Shown: positions 45,524 through 56,620 of the stretch, one piece after another | How the letters are laid out: every line of letters begins with the position of its first letter | Numbering within the stretch: position 1 is the stretch's first letter | Assembly (NCBI GenBank): GCA_958298945.1 | Contig: OY282605.1 | Coordinates: forward strand, 122,260,267-122,324,266 | Direction of reading: 5' to 3' | Source of the DNA: Atherix ibis | Taxonomy: Eukaryota > Arthropoda > Insecta > Diptera > Athericidae | DNA: 64,000 nt | Program-made: the position numbers and the translations under genes | Notes under the pieces: model-generated | The model's database searches: none | What the model saw: only the letters and a program-made list of their open reading frames with translations | Told to the model about the DNA's origin: nothing

Positions 45524-46322
45524 CTACTTCGCCGGGGCGTTTTTATTTGATATTACTACTGTCCCAATATTATGACGCCTCGCGGCATATTCTTCGTACG
45601 TGGTCCAAAGATCCTTGATTAAAGATTCCGCGTACTCTGCAACTCTGTTCCAAGCTGATTGGCTCTTCAGCATGCACTCCACTATGTTTTTTGGACTGAT
45701 GGAACGGTCCAGATTTTTCTCCAGATCTGCCCGTGTCCCCTCGTAGAAGGGGCATTGGAAGAATACATGTTCTGCATCTTCGATTACATCGCGGCAGTGA
45801 TGACAGTTTGGGGAGTCAGTTCTCTTGAATCTGTGCAAGTATGCCCGAAAGCATCCATGCCCAGTCAAGAGTTGAGTGATGTTATACCCGACTTTCCCGT
45901 GCACGCGAGTGACCCATTTGGTGATATCTGGGATCAGCCGATGAGTCCACCGACCCTTCATCGAGCTGTCCCATTTCTCTTGCCAGAGGCGAAGACTCGC
46001 GGGTCTCTCCTCTTCACAGAGGACCTTTCGCCGCTTTTCCTTCTTCCTACGGTGTTGGCGTCCACGCTCTCCTGCCAGGATGTCGATGGGTGGCCATGAT
46101 GCCACGACGTTGACCGCATCGTATGATACCGTTCGGTATGTTGACGCTACTCTGATCGCTGAGAGCCGCTGGACTGATGACATTGTCTTGCGGTATGTTG
46201 TTAACTTTAGCGATTTCACCCACACTGGTGCTCCGTATAGCAGGACGGAGGTAACTACAGTTGCTAGTAGTCGTCTTCGGATTTGCCTGGGGCCATTATC
46301 CGCGAAAGCGCGCCCTGTACTG
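45366..46322 (-). mobile_element. R1-type LINE, 5'-truncated 3' fragment
   Basis: On the minus strand an uninterrupted frame runs from about 46322 to the TAG at 45524 (about 266 codons). It reads GRAFADNGPRQIRRRLLATV, TSVLLYGAPVWVKSLK, RLSAIRVASTYRTVSYDAV, WPPIDILAGERGRQ, LRLWQEKWDSSMKGRWTHRL, LLTGHGCFRAYLHRF. Then comes the C-terminal zinc motif CHHCRDVIEDAEHVFFQC. This is the end of an R1-clade reverse transcriptase protein. A 159-nt 3' UTR follows. A clean open frame and sharp edges inside the IS630-like element indicate a recent insertion. No poly-A, in keeping with R1. Confidence 0.85.
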
Positions 46323-47017
46323 CTGAAGAAAATCTACAAATTATTCATGAAAACCCATTACATTCACCTAAACTGACAGTTTGGTGTAGTTTTTGGTCTG
46401 GTGGAATCATCGGTCCGTACATCTTTCGAAATGAAGCTGGTAACACCGTTACTGTCAATGGAGAGCGGTATAGATCGATGATAACCAACTTTTTATGACC
46501 GAAATTGGAAGAAGTTGATCTTGACAACATCTGGTTCCAACAAAACGGGGCTACGTGCCACACAGCACGTGCAATAACCGAATTATTGCGAGGACAGTTT
46601 AGAGATTCGATTATTTCAAGAAATTGTGACATTGAATGGCCTTTAAGAAGTTGTGATTTAACACCATTAGACTATTTATTGTGGGGTTATTTGAAGTCAT
46701 TGATCTTTAACAATAAACCAGACTCTCTTGAAGCTTTAGAAGTCAATATTGAACGTGCTATTCATGACATACGACTGGATTTAGTAGAAAAAGTGCTCGA
46801 AAATTGGGTTCATCAAATTCGTTTCTGCAAAAGAAGTCGTGGAGGCCATTTGGATGACGTTTTCTTCAAAACTTAATTGTATCGATAGTACTTCACATTA
46901 AATAAAATATATTTGACTTTTCTTAACAATTAGTGTGTTTTTTTTTAAAAAGAAATCAATCACTCTTATTCGAAAATCCTATACTTGTTATGCTATATTT
47001 AAAAAACGAAAAAATTT

Positions 47018-47450
47018 GGTGTCACCAAGTGGGTTTGTTAACTTTTGACGTGTCAATTTTGATCATTAGATGAGTGACCTAATGATGAAAAAATATCCTC
47101 ACAGCAGTCTGACCTAATTTCAAATAAAATGTGAAGATTCATGCGGAGCCTATTTTATATTCAAAAAATATCTTTGTGGTCGCTAAGTGGGTTTGTTTAC
47201 TTTTGAACTTTGAACTGGCGGTGTTGTAGTTTGATGGGTGATCTAGTTACCGAAAAAAATCCCCTCTCACAAGAAATTAGGTCAGTCAAATAAAGGTTGA
47301 AGTTTCGTGCGGAAACCTTTTGTGAATTAAAAAAAAATCTTTGTGGTCGCTAAGTGGGTTTTTTTACTTTTGATATTTTTAACTGGCAGTTTTCTTATTG
47401 GATGAGTGATCCAGTAACCAAAAAAATGGCGCCCACCAGCTTGACCTATT
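47018..47450 (+). repeat. diverged tandem repeat, ~165-bp unit, about three copies
   Basis: Units open with (TTTGTGGTCGC)TAAGTGGGTTTGTTTACTTTTGA, pass through an ACTGGCGG/CAGTT segment and GATGAGTGATCTAGTTACC, and end with a TCTCACAAG/CAGCTTGACC, AAATAAAGGTTGAAG part. Unit starts fall near 47018, 47170 and 47338. A fourth relative is at 42950. No coding capacity. Probably non-coding or a minor satellite. Confidence 0.75.
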
Positions 47451-48287
47451 GAGAGTACAAATGGAAAGTCGCCGTTTTTTTTTCAAAAATTTGAGGCTCT
47501 ATTGCGGGAAAATGCTCACATATTCATGCTTCAAAGTATTGTCCATCGCTTGTCATAACTTTCCCCATCTTTCTGGTACCATACAGATGCCATGTCAAAA
47601 AAAAACTGCTTGTGTTTTGAGGCGATTCACGCAACGACCCTTTTTGTGATCTCTTCATAAGTTTGAAAGTGCATCTCATAGGTAGTTGTCGGAAGGGGCG
47701 ATGTCTGGAGAATATGGCGGGTGGGCCAGAACGTTTCATTTTTCAGTATTTCTAGGTAGATTTTAACTACCTTAGCAACATGTGTCGTGCTGTAAAATCA
47801 CTTTGTCCTATCTTTGCTTGTATTGTTGCCATTCTTCAGTCAATGGTCGACTCAAACGTATCAGTTATGTTCGGTGGCGAGCTCCTACGATGGTTTCACC
47901 CCGTGGCATCTAAATTTCCTTGCTTTTGGATTATTGCCAAAGCTTTCAAAAGATGGGAAATGGCAGTTACTTCCAATGAATCCGAAAGTTCTTGTTACGT
48001 TTGACATGGATCTTAATCCTATAATGCCTCTAATCCTGCGTCTCCAAACTTTCGGAACGCTCTTATCTTCCGCGTCGAACACTAACTTTTGTAGCGTTGG
48101 AACCATTTGCAACACGTTCTCTCACTAAAACAAGCCTCATCATAAGTTTCCATAATCGTTCGGTGCGCCTGAGCCGCAGATTTTTTTTTGAATTGAAGGC
48201 AAAAAGGAAAACTTTCCGCAAATGACACTTATTTGGCTCAAATTTCGACACAAATGCTTTTCAAACATTTGACGTTTCCGATCCAAT
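47450..48287 (-). pseudogene. mariner transposase, decayed
   Basis: The minus strand at 48251-48063 reads MSKFEPNKCHLRKVFLFAFN, then SKKNLRL; other frames add FSERTCCKWFQRYKS-like bases, and VFDAEDKSVPKVW follows at 48080. The C-terminus at 47524-47610 reads LPERW-like then KMGKVMTSDGQYFEA, stop. Order and motifs fit a mauritiana-related mariner; the DDE core (47650-47900) is frameshifted but retains HPPYSPDIAPS-like bases (near 47700). The P-like element lies immediately upstream of its 5' side. Confidence 0.7.
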
Positions 48288-48295
48288 GTTTTGGA
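48288..48295. repeat. 8-bp target site duplication, left
   Basis: GTTTTGGA directly before the element start at 48296; the identical octamer follows the element at 49776-49783. An 8-bp duplication is characteristic of P-superfamily transposons (also of hAT). Confidence 0.9.
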
Positions 48296-49775
48296 CTTAG
48301 ATTAAAGAATACCTGGATAGGCCCCTACCGTATATGTATACGCATTTTTGTGTCCAACTTATTGCCAAGCGGTGAGAAATGGCAAAAGCGGGATATTTTT
48401 GTGTATATTTTTTTATGTAAACATGACACCCACTGCCATCTAGTTGTCGTAATACAAATTTATTGAATTGCAAAAGCATAATTTATATTCATTTTAATTC
48501 ACTTATTGGAAACAAAAATACAATTTAAACACAACGACAGGCAATTTTTATTTTTTGTACAATCTTTTGATACGGAATGGAATTCTATTTTAAGTTTATT
48601 ATTCCTTCCGGAAATATGAATCAAATATAAAGTGCCTCAATTTTGTGGACATTAGGAGAGTTTTCAAACGCGCCATTCTCCATGAAAGTAGTGACATACC
48701 GAAAACAGCGGGCTATTTTTAATATTTCTCAGTTGTTTTTTTTTGCGGCTCGGAAAGTGTTTTTAAAAGTGTTATTTCCATCTTTTTAGAAGTATTTACG
48801 GAAAAGTAAGTATTTATACAAATTGTTATATTATTAATAAAAGTTAATACGAAGTTTTTATTTCAGGATATGAAGTGTTTTGTGAGAAATTGCTTCTCAT
48901 ACGAAAAAATGAGGAAGCTGGGAATTTCTTTCTTTCGGTAAGTTGACATATTTATTTTTACAAAACAAATTAAGAAAAAGTTTATTTGTGATGTGCCTAA
49001 ATGGCTTTTAGTGATATCTTTTGTGTAAAAAGTGGTTAAAAAGTGAAAAGTTCGGCATTGAATAAATGTAAACAAATCCGATGTTGACAGTTCAATGTTT
49101 ACCATGAAATAGTACAGTGCCGGTGTATATAAAGTGTATGTAAGAAAGTTTAAGGGATCGAATTTTTTTAATAGTGCGAATAATACTTCAATTTATGATA
49201 TTTCTTAATTGAAAAAGTAAATGTGACGATCGAATATTTATATGTTGAGGAGGATAATGAACATGTAATATAAAAAAAATTATTGATATATAATTTTGCC
49301 TTAATTACTTTTATTTTCTAGGTCCCTAATAGCAGCACTAAATGTGAGGACTCGTCAACAAAGAAAGTAAGTAATTGTATACATGTATTATAATATTTTC
49401 TCCTATGCACATTGAAAGCATTGTTTTCTATTGATTCATTAAAATATTATGTTTTAATTAATAATATATAATGAAATAAAAAAATAATGTATTAAAATAG
49501 AATACTGTGTTTTATTGCATATTTACAAAACTAATTGCATCAAACAACAAGACCCGCAATATTAAAAAATCTGCTTCTTTACGCATAAATGACATCACAT
49601 ATGAAAATGATTTTGAACGAACCGCTTCAATCGCATACTGAACTTTTAATTAGGCCCCCAATGATTTACGCCATTTCTGTTGTATTGCATGTGTGTGAGT
49701 TCTATGAATGTATTGCCAACAAAAGTTGGACAGAATTTTTGTGTAGAGGCCTATCCAGTACTTCTTTAATCTAAG
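48296..49775 (+). mobile_element. P-superfamily-like transposon with THAP-like exon, defective, 1480 bp
   Basis: Ends are inverted repeats of about 31 bp: left CTTAGATTAAAGAATACCTG, then GATAGGCC; right, inverted, CTTAGATTAAAGAAGTACTG, then GATAGGCC. Both sides carry the octamer GTTTTGGA. Inside are a leader exon ending at 48805 (donor GAAAA|GTAAGT), an acceptor TTTCAG at 48866, a short coding exon with a CxxxC, ISFF pattern as at the start of a THAP domain, then a second short exon (49322-49366). The remaining 400 bp cannot encode a transposase core, so the copy is non-autonomous. P elements combine 31-bp inverted ends, 8-bp duplication and an N-terminal THAP domain, hence the assignment. 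Copy 1 ends at 1441. Confidence 0.8.
48870..49366 (+). CDS. THAP-like zinc-finger N-terminus, truncated two-exon frame
   Basis: Exon 48867-48937 opens MKCFVRNCFSYEKMRKLGIS, then FFR, ending CG|GTAAGT in phase 2. The acceptor TTTTCTAG at 49320-21 leads to exon 49322-49366 (SLIAALNVRTRQQR in phase), which ends AAA|GTAAGT. The first exon has the opening CxxxC and the ISFFR-type strand of a C2CH THAP DNA-binding domain; the later Cys/His pair and the AVPTF-like box are not seen. An alternative acceptor AGCAG at 49335 would read TKCEDSSTKK. Function as part of a P-like transposase is inferred. Partial, not known to be expressed. Confidence 0.45.
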
Positions 49776-49783
49776 GTTTTGGA
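49776..49783. repeat. 8-bp target site duplication, right
   Basis: GTTTTGGA immediately after the element end CTAAG at 49775; identical to 48288-48295. Confidence 0.9.
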
Positions 49784-50099
49784 TAAGCATTTACTACTGG
49801 CGCCATCTATTGGAAAATAGCGATTTCTGTTGTATTGCATGTGTGTGAGTTCTACGAATGCGATTAGTTCGCATTCGGAAAACTTAAAAATAACTATTAT
49901 TTCTATACTTACCCTGTAAATACAAAGTAGGGCTAACTTTGATCAATTATTTTTAAAAATTTGTAGCTGTTGCGTTTTAAAATTTTTTTTAATCATATTT
50001 TATTGCATATTACAAAGAATTTATTAAATTTTAGAACAGCTCACGTATTAATTGAAGAAAATAAAATTTTCTGGCCAAAAATATTGCATGTTCGCTTGT

Positions 50100-51330
50100 T
50101 TGTGTTTGAGGTCCATTAGACATATGCCAGGAAGCATTATATATCACCATGACAAAGATGTCATTTGGCGACTTCATAGTATATGTAGGAACCTATTCAA
50201 ATGAGACTGGTATATCGTAGGTTAGGATAGAGCGAATTTTGTAATATTTTATGGAGCAGATTAGTGTATTGTAGAAATTTAAAGAGTAGGCTACAGAATA
50301 TAGGTTTCGGATCTAGGAGCTCAACAATAGGCAGGAGTCCTGCTCGAGAAGTAATTCTTAATTATGTAGTATTCATATAGACTATGAAAGGATAATGATT
50401 TAATTTCTGTATAAATATTTCCAGAATTTCAGTATGGATGTTGAATAGACTGGTTTATTGGTAGTTACCCAATGTGTCGACAAAAATCTGTCGCTATTGC
50501 CCCAATCTTTATATCTTCGGATGGCTATGGTATTATTTGGCATTCTGTTAGTAGGTGAGATAGCTTGGGAATAACTGTGAGCACTGGTCGAAGGAGAGTT
50601 TCTGCAGCGAACTTGTTTCGACACTCAACTCGGTAATCCTATTCTTTAGTAAGCTATGTCAAATTGCGACATGTATCGGATTACTCGATGAGCTACAAAT
50701 AGCTTTAAAGGCGGCAAGGCTTTCGCTAAAAACAATAGCAGTTCTTTGGCTTTGAATATTGGTCGCAATTTTAATTGTCATTTTGTTAGCCTAAAGCTCC
50801 TCGTAATACGAAGCTACCCTATAAAAAAAGGACTCCACTATGCAGTGCATGGGTGCTGCAGCCAAAAATTTTGATGGTCGAAAAATATGCAGTATCGGCG
50901 TCAGCAGCAGCATCCGTGAATAACTGTAGATAATATTTTAATTTGTCCAACTGTTCAAGCAAAAGTCTTCCATATGTAGTGAAAAGAAGTAGACACTTTC
51001 AACTCTGCTACCAACCACGGTTTCAAATTTGGCGCTTGAAGGGGCGGGAGAGGAATGTTTTTATTTCTAAGTAGGATATTAATAAGGATAGAGTTGATTA
51101 ATTCCTTTTTGAGATGACAGAGATGTTAATGTTTGTGATTAAAGTGTGAACGATGTGATTTGGAAGGCATACAATCTTGTAACAAGCTTTTTCAAGAGAT
51201 GAGATAAATATTCGACCAGTTTTGATTGGTATGGATTCTACTGGAGATGAACGATGTGCTCCACCAGCTAGTCTGATGTAACGGTTTACCGCACACTGAC
51301 ACATATAGTTACGAAATAGGGTGAGGTTCC
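50100..51330 (-). mobile_element. LINE remnant with RNase H-like motifs
   Basis: The minus strand at 51304-51098 reads NRYIRLAGGAHRSSPVESIP, matching the ALGAFRTSPVxSL motif that follows the reverse transcriptase in jockey/I-type LINEs. 50960-50880 gives LFTDAAADADTAYFS (RNase H start, DGS replaced). 50790-50660 gives IQSQRTAIVFSESLAAFKAI, matching the SDSxAALxAI block, then LLKNRITEL. Stops are frequent. Limits approximate; no ends seen. Confidence 0.6.
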
Positions 51331-51721
51331 ATCCAAAAGGGTGCTGGTTATTCTAATTGCCTCACTTTGTCTTACCTGACTTTTGCTGCTTGCTAAAATT
51401 TTAACCATTTAGTGAATAGTATTAACAAAATTATTGAATTTTACTATGTTTTCGCCTACGAAATACCAATAGATTTCTACAACTAGCACCCGATAATGCC
51501 AACTTTTTAAAAAACTTATTAAGAGGAATAAAGCATATTTTCATTTAAATATATATGTATATAAAAAGCATCCGAAAGCTTTCCATCAGCGTCATTCACA
51601 TTCTCTTACATGCACTATTTGGTAATACGCTGATAAAGTCTTTGATCTACCATATATTTTTCTGAAGATGATGAAGATCTACATAGTTTCTTTGAGGTGA
51701 GCTGTGATATAGAATTTTTTA

Positions 51722-52060
51722 GGTCCGACAAATCTGGATAAACTTGACATTTAGTTCAAAAAAGATGGCGTCAAAGGACAACGGAGATTCTTCGAGAACT
51801 TTCCAATGATCGATTTTATAGAAACTAAATAAAAAAACAATCTTTCCTAAACATACCACCAATAATTCAGCAGCTTCGATAAAATAATCATGCAGAAATA
51901 ATAAATTTGAAGCCAAAAATATTACATTTATTATCAACAAGTAAATGAAGATCATTTCAATAATATTATTACTTTCATGCGTAAAAAAATCTAACGAAAA
52001 ATTAAAATTACAAAAGTTTTCCAAAGTCAGTAAGTACAAATTGGCCCACCCTATTTATAA
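51722..52060 (-). CDS. hydrophobic open frame, possible chemoreceptor exon
   Basis: About 110 codons without a stop in very AT-rich DNA. It contains MIFIYLLIINVIFLASNLLF and DYFIEAAELLVVCLGKIVFL, followed by KIDHWKVLEE: two hydrophobic segments with a short charged linker. This spacing is like the first membrane segments of insect odorant or gustatory receptors. No confident splice donor downstream and no conserved C-terminal exon found. Could equally be chance or a decayed gene. Confidence 0.2.
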
Positions 52061-53199
52061 AAAAAATTCCTGACTAAAATAGCTTAGTATGAGTTAATAT
52101 AAAATATGGAAATTGAATAAATATAAATTTCCCCCAAACTTACCATTCAATTCTAATCAATAAGAATATTTTATCGAGTCATAGACAAATAATTCGAAGA
52201 AATAGAAACGGAAATAATGCGGATAATTTTCCGCAATTTTATGCCAGTCCAGGTGCTTTTTGATAACTTAAATAACAACAAAAAAAGGAAGAATTTTTTT
52301 TTTAAAAACGCTTTGAAGAACTTCTAGGAAACAAATTCGTACATCTTTCTCGACTTTGACTAATTTTTTTTTTCCTAAAAACTTTATATTCCTAAAATTT
52401 TTTTATTAAACTTTATCAAATTAAAATAGAAAAGAAAAGCAAAATGCTCGTAAATAGAAAGAAAAAATTTAAATAGAATATGGAAGAAAATATTTTTCTG
52501 GTCAAATCAATAAGTATGTATACGTCTAATATTAAAATTCTGGGAAATATATTTTTGGAAATAAGAGAAATCATGAAAATATCATAAATAGGCTGACATC
52601 AATTATGACTTATTAACTTGGCATAACTTTCAAATAAGTATGCTCATAACTTTCTTAAGATGATTATAAGAGCATCCAAAAAGTTTAAATATTCAAGCGA
52701 AATATGGTTTTGACGTTTTTCATTAATGCATGTAAACAGGAAACTTTCCAACTTCGCTCAACTTAAATTTCCTTCCTTCATTCGTTTGTCTGCAAGAAAT
52801 TAGATTAAAAGTTTGCCAGAGACATAAATCGCTATGTTGTAGAAATAAAATTTAATGGAAAACAAAATTATTGTATTATTAAAAATGAGCATAAAAAAAT
52901 CAACAAATAAACAAAAACTGCATTAGTTATGATAACTAAAAAAAAGTTTAAGAAATCACTTGGCTAGTATTGAAATAAAATCAGAACTAGAAGTAAGAGA
53001 ATCTATAAGATAAAACTTATTAAAATTGATTGAAAATTATATAAAGAGTGTTTGATAGAATTGGATGATAATGTGTTATGCAATTTGTAGGTAAAATTGA
53101 ATTAAATCTACTGAAAATTGAGATTTCTATAAAATTTTTGTTTAATTATGTTAGTTAGAACTTTGCATTGTGCATAGGGTAATTTGGGGTATAATTTAG

Positions 53200-53720
53200 C
53201 CATTATTTGACCAAATTTTTAGAACTATAATTTTTTTATAGTGTTAAAAAAAATTTAACAGCGTCAAATCGCACGATCTTGAATATCGATTGACAACGCC
53301 AACATTAAAGAATTTTTATTACCATTTTTTTTTTAAAATTACATATAGTCCAAATTCAAATATATAAGTTCAGGCGAAAAAAAAGTCAGTTTTCTTATAA
53401 AAATAACGCTGAGAATTAATAGTAACGGTCTCCCCTTATTCGTTTTCAAAGGGATATCTCCATACCAAAATGCACAGTAAACAAAAGTTTTCGGGGATAC
53501 AATGGCTCATTCACAGTTGCTTGTGGGTTTTTAAACTACCATTTATAGCAAGTTATTTTTATTGATGTATCTACCATTTAAAAAATGAGCCCCTATCGCT
53601 GAAGAAAATTTACTAACTACGTTAAGCACTTCATGTTCTTACGACCACTGTTAGTTGTTGCAGGTTAAACTAAAGGTATATTACCACTTATAAGTACATT
53701 TTTTTAAATTTCATTTATAC
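53200..53720 (-). pseudogene. IS630-like remnant, copy 6
   Basis: The minus strand from about 53610 reads AIGAHFLNGRYINKNNLL (SDEAHFxLNGxVNKQN block), then KTFVYCAFWYGDIPLKTNKG (KxTVWCALWxGGIIGP block). The third acidic motif is not visible. Sequence at 53230-53330 resembles, loosely, 58910-58990. Confidence 0.5.
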
Positions 53721-54129
53721 AAGTAACATCATATTTCAAATTCCTTTGGTTTCAAGTAAAAAAAAATTGCTCTTTCTTTGGTTTCAAGTAAAAATTTCCT
53801 GAAATTCCTAATTATATTTTTCTTTTACAATTGATTTTAGATAATTACATTTTGCTTTACTTAAAAATATTTTTGTTATTGCGTTTTCATTTAGTTTATG
53901 GTCAAAACACATTGTTTAAATTTTATTATTTCGTTGATGAGTAAAGATAGCTTAACTACAATATCAAAAAATTCAAGGATAAGGAAAGTATTTTTTGAAG
54001 ATCAAATATAATAGCCTTAACTTCAACAGACAAATTTCCATGGCCCAAAAGCCCTTACAAAATAAATATTATGCACTATAAAAGAGGAACAATATTTGAG
54101 GATCTTGGCCAAAATTTGAAGATATTAGC

Positions 54130-54380
54130 ATAAAAGATGCAGATTAGCAGGAGAGAGACTATCTTTCGCAGATCAGCAGGAGAGACAATGTTGGTCGAGT
54201 GCTTGGTGCCTTCTGTCAGACATGGTGGAGGGTCCGCCATTATGTGTTTCAGTAGAGATAAGATTGGCAATTATATAGGTAGGCCTTGTATGAGAATTGC
54301 TGCCATTAAAATGCAACGTATCGAAGCGGGATTAGATTGTCAGCTGAGACAAATGGAATTTAGCAAAACAAAAATTTAAT
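54130..54380 (+). pseudogene. Tc1-type transposase fragment
   Basis: The open frame 54137-54379 contains VECLVPSVRHGGGSAIMCFS, then RDKIGNY. It corresponds to the CxxPTVKHGGGSVMVWGCFSxxGxG block upstream of the second Asp in Tc1 (DD34E) transposases. WG of the motif is missing. Nothing further of the element recognised. Confidence 0.65.
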
Positions 54381-54399
54381 AATTAGAATTTTTTATATT

Positions 54400-56620
54400 G
54401 TACTTAAAAGGTCTTTACATAAATTCCACCCCTTTTTTATGTTTTTGAGAATAATCATCTTGCTCCACAATTTTTGATGACTTTTTTCCATCTTCCGAGA
54501 ATTTTCAAAGTTACTCTTCTGTAAAAGCTCTCAGATTTATTGGCAAAACTTATCAAAGTACCTTTTTTAGGACTCTAAGTTTGATAAGCTTACACTACTT
54601 AAGGAAGGTTTGTAAGTCTCTAAGCAGATGATTATCTGAAGATACGATGTCTGAACTGTGGTCTGGCTTTATCATGGTGGAATCCCATACCCTGGCCACG
54701 TCCTGTCCATTTCTTCTTTCAGTTCGTCAATTTGCAAGCATTATTTTGTTTAATTAATAATACAGAATATCTTTCCAGTCAGCCGATAAAGTTTTTATCG
54801 CTTAATTAATGCAGAATTTATTAATCGAGCTTTTTCATCAGTCCTTCAGATGTAAGCTTTTAAATAATACTTTAAACTTGGCAACCAATCCCAAAAGTAA
54901 TGTTGCACCACCAAGACGATATTGTATTATAGTCTTACAGTTTTAATTACTAAAGAATTTTTATAGTAAATTTTGTATTTGCTATAAAATTTCATAAAAT
55001 TAAAAATATTCGCAAACATTTTATGATTAGCAAAATTCAACGCTACATCTTAAATGAGAAAACTTTCCGTTATTTATGGTACATACATGCATGTACAATA
55101 ATTTATAATAAATAATAATGAATAAATTTTACAAATAGCAGAGATAACGTTTCGATATTTTATGAAAATATTCCCATAGCCACTATACTAATGACTACTG
55201 AACCGCACTAAATACAATCGATAATATTATCGGGTAAATGTATTTTTCAGGTAACTTTAATATAAACAACATAAATTTATCTACTCCTACACGTGTAATA
55301 TGAATAAAATAGCACTTAAAAACTGAACTAATTAAAAAACTTGAATAAATAAAACAAGGCATTTGCATGCTCACTAAAAAGATAAATACTTTAGAATAGA
55401 AACGTTGTTTTCGATACAAAAGGCAGGTAAATTCATATGTACGGTTAGTAAAATAGTTAAACAATGTCTGTATAGTATTATCTATTATCTAGAGTAAAAA
55501 AGGTATGAAAATTTTGGAATTGTATGATGGAATAGACCTAAAAATTCCTCCAAGGACCTTTCATAGTTGAAACTTTGGAAAACTACTTACTAGCATACGG
55601 CATATGTTTGCCCGCTGTTCACATTCCAGGCAACAGCAATTAAATCCGAATTGGTAGCATAGAAAACCTTCTACCTAAAATATCTAAATTGCGATCTTAT
55701 TCACTGCTCATATACTATTCAAAACTGAAAGGTATTCAAAGTATGTATCCTTCGGCTCGATGGAAATATTCTTAACTTAGTCTAGTAAATCCCATGGCAC
55801 AACATAACAACATATGTTATTTGGGCCCCTTAAAATTTATAGTCAAGTGTCCCCGTTGAGAGTTAAGGCTGTAAATTCTATTAGAGATTCATATCAACAC
55901 CTCTTTAATTTAACGACCGAAAAACATCGCAGGTATACTCAAGCACACATTAGAGATGCGTAAATTAATGTATGTAAGTACACCGCCAACATGGGCGATA
56001 CTATAATGAGTTTTTGGGGTAAAGTCATGGTTTCATCATCACCGACATTAAGATAACGAACGCCTAAAATGAAAGTTATCATTGCTAAAACTAAAATTAA
56101 AATACATCATTACGTTGATGCAAACCTAAAACTATTTTGTATTGTATTCGTTTATTAGATTGGTTTTGTAAAAAAATTTAAAGCCAACCGTTATTAACCT
56201 ATGAAAAGAATTTTTTTCTGGAAACTCATCTTTTGTGAATCATTTATATTTGAGCGTAAATTTTTATTTAGGACATGTGCTAGTAGCCATATTGCAGTGT
56301 CACAATAAATTTTGCTACATTAATATTGAGTTAAGGTAAATATAATAAGGCGTGCCTTTCAATAAACTCAATAAAATATTTTTCGACAATAGATGACAAC
56401 TGAAAAAAAGATAGCGCTTATCGGTAGAGCTGTCATTTAAAACACAATTGTCAAGTATAGGCGGACATTTTTTTTTGCCATCAACTTTGATTTTACTGCA
56501 TTTTTATTAATAATAATGTGACTTAGGAAAATAACAATATATATTAGATATTTCGGTTAATTTTTGTGAAGCTTTGTTCTATTGAAAGACGCCTAAATTT
56601 ATCATTTCAATATTAGTTTT
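54400..56620. other. no gene recognised
   Basis: A 2.2 kb stretch. A minus-strand hydrophobic open frame (55195-55464) and mixed low-complexity sequence. I cannot assign either to a family. Confidence 0.4.

Larger units (their letters stand above)
45302..46981 (+). mobile_element. IS630-like (RGGHL-type) element, copy 5, split by an R1 fragment
   Basis: Ends TATAGGGTTTTTCAATAAGA (45301) and TTATTCGAAAATCCTATA (46982) are inverted repeats. The 5' 60 bp are followed by the R1 fragment. The transposase then resumes near 46322: AEENLQIIHENPLHSPKLTV, WCSFWSGGIIGPYIFRNEAG, TVNGERYRSMITNFL, stop, then 46505-46876 WFQQNGATCHTARAITELLR, SCDLTPLDYLLWGYL and SKRSRGGHLDDVFF-like. The second acidic residue is Asn (QQDG to QQNG). 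The N-terminal part of the transposase is missing. Confidence 0.85.

Noticed and set aside
45659..46099. 146-codon plus-strand open frame
   Set aside because: Antisense to the R1 C-terminal coding frame, whose zinc motif and LINE blocks are convincing.
54580..54760. Possible transposase fragment on the minus strand
   Set aside because: Only weak HHDNARP-like and DSTMIKPDH words in shifting frames.
55195..55464. 89-codon hydrophobic minus-strand frame as a receptor exon
   Set aside because: Composition alone explains it; no motif or convincing splice sites.
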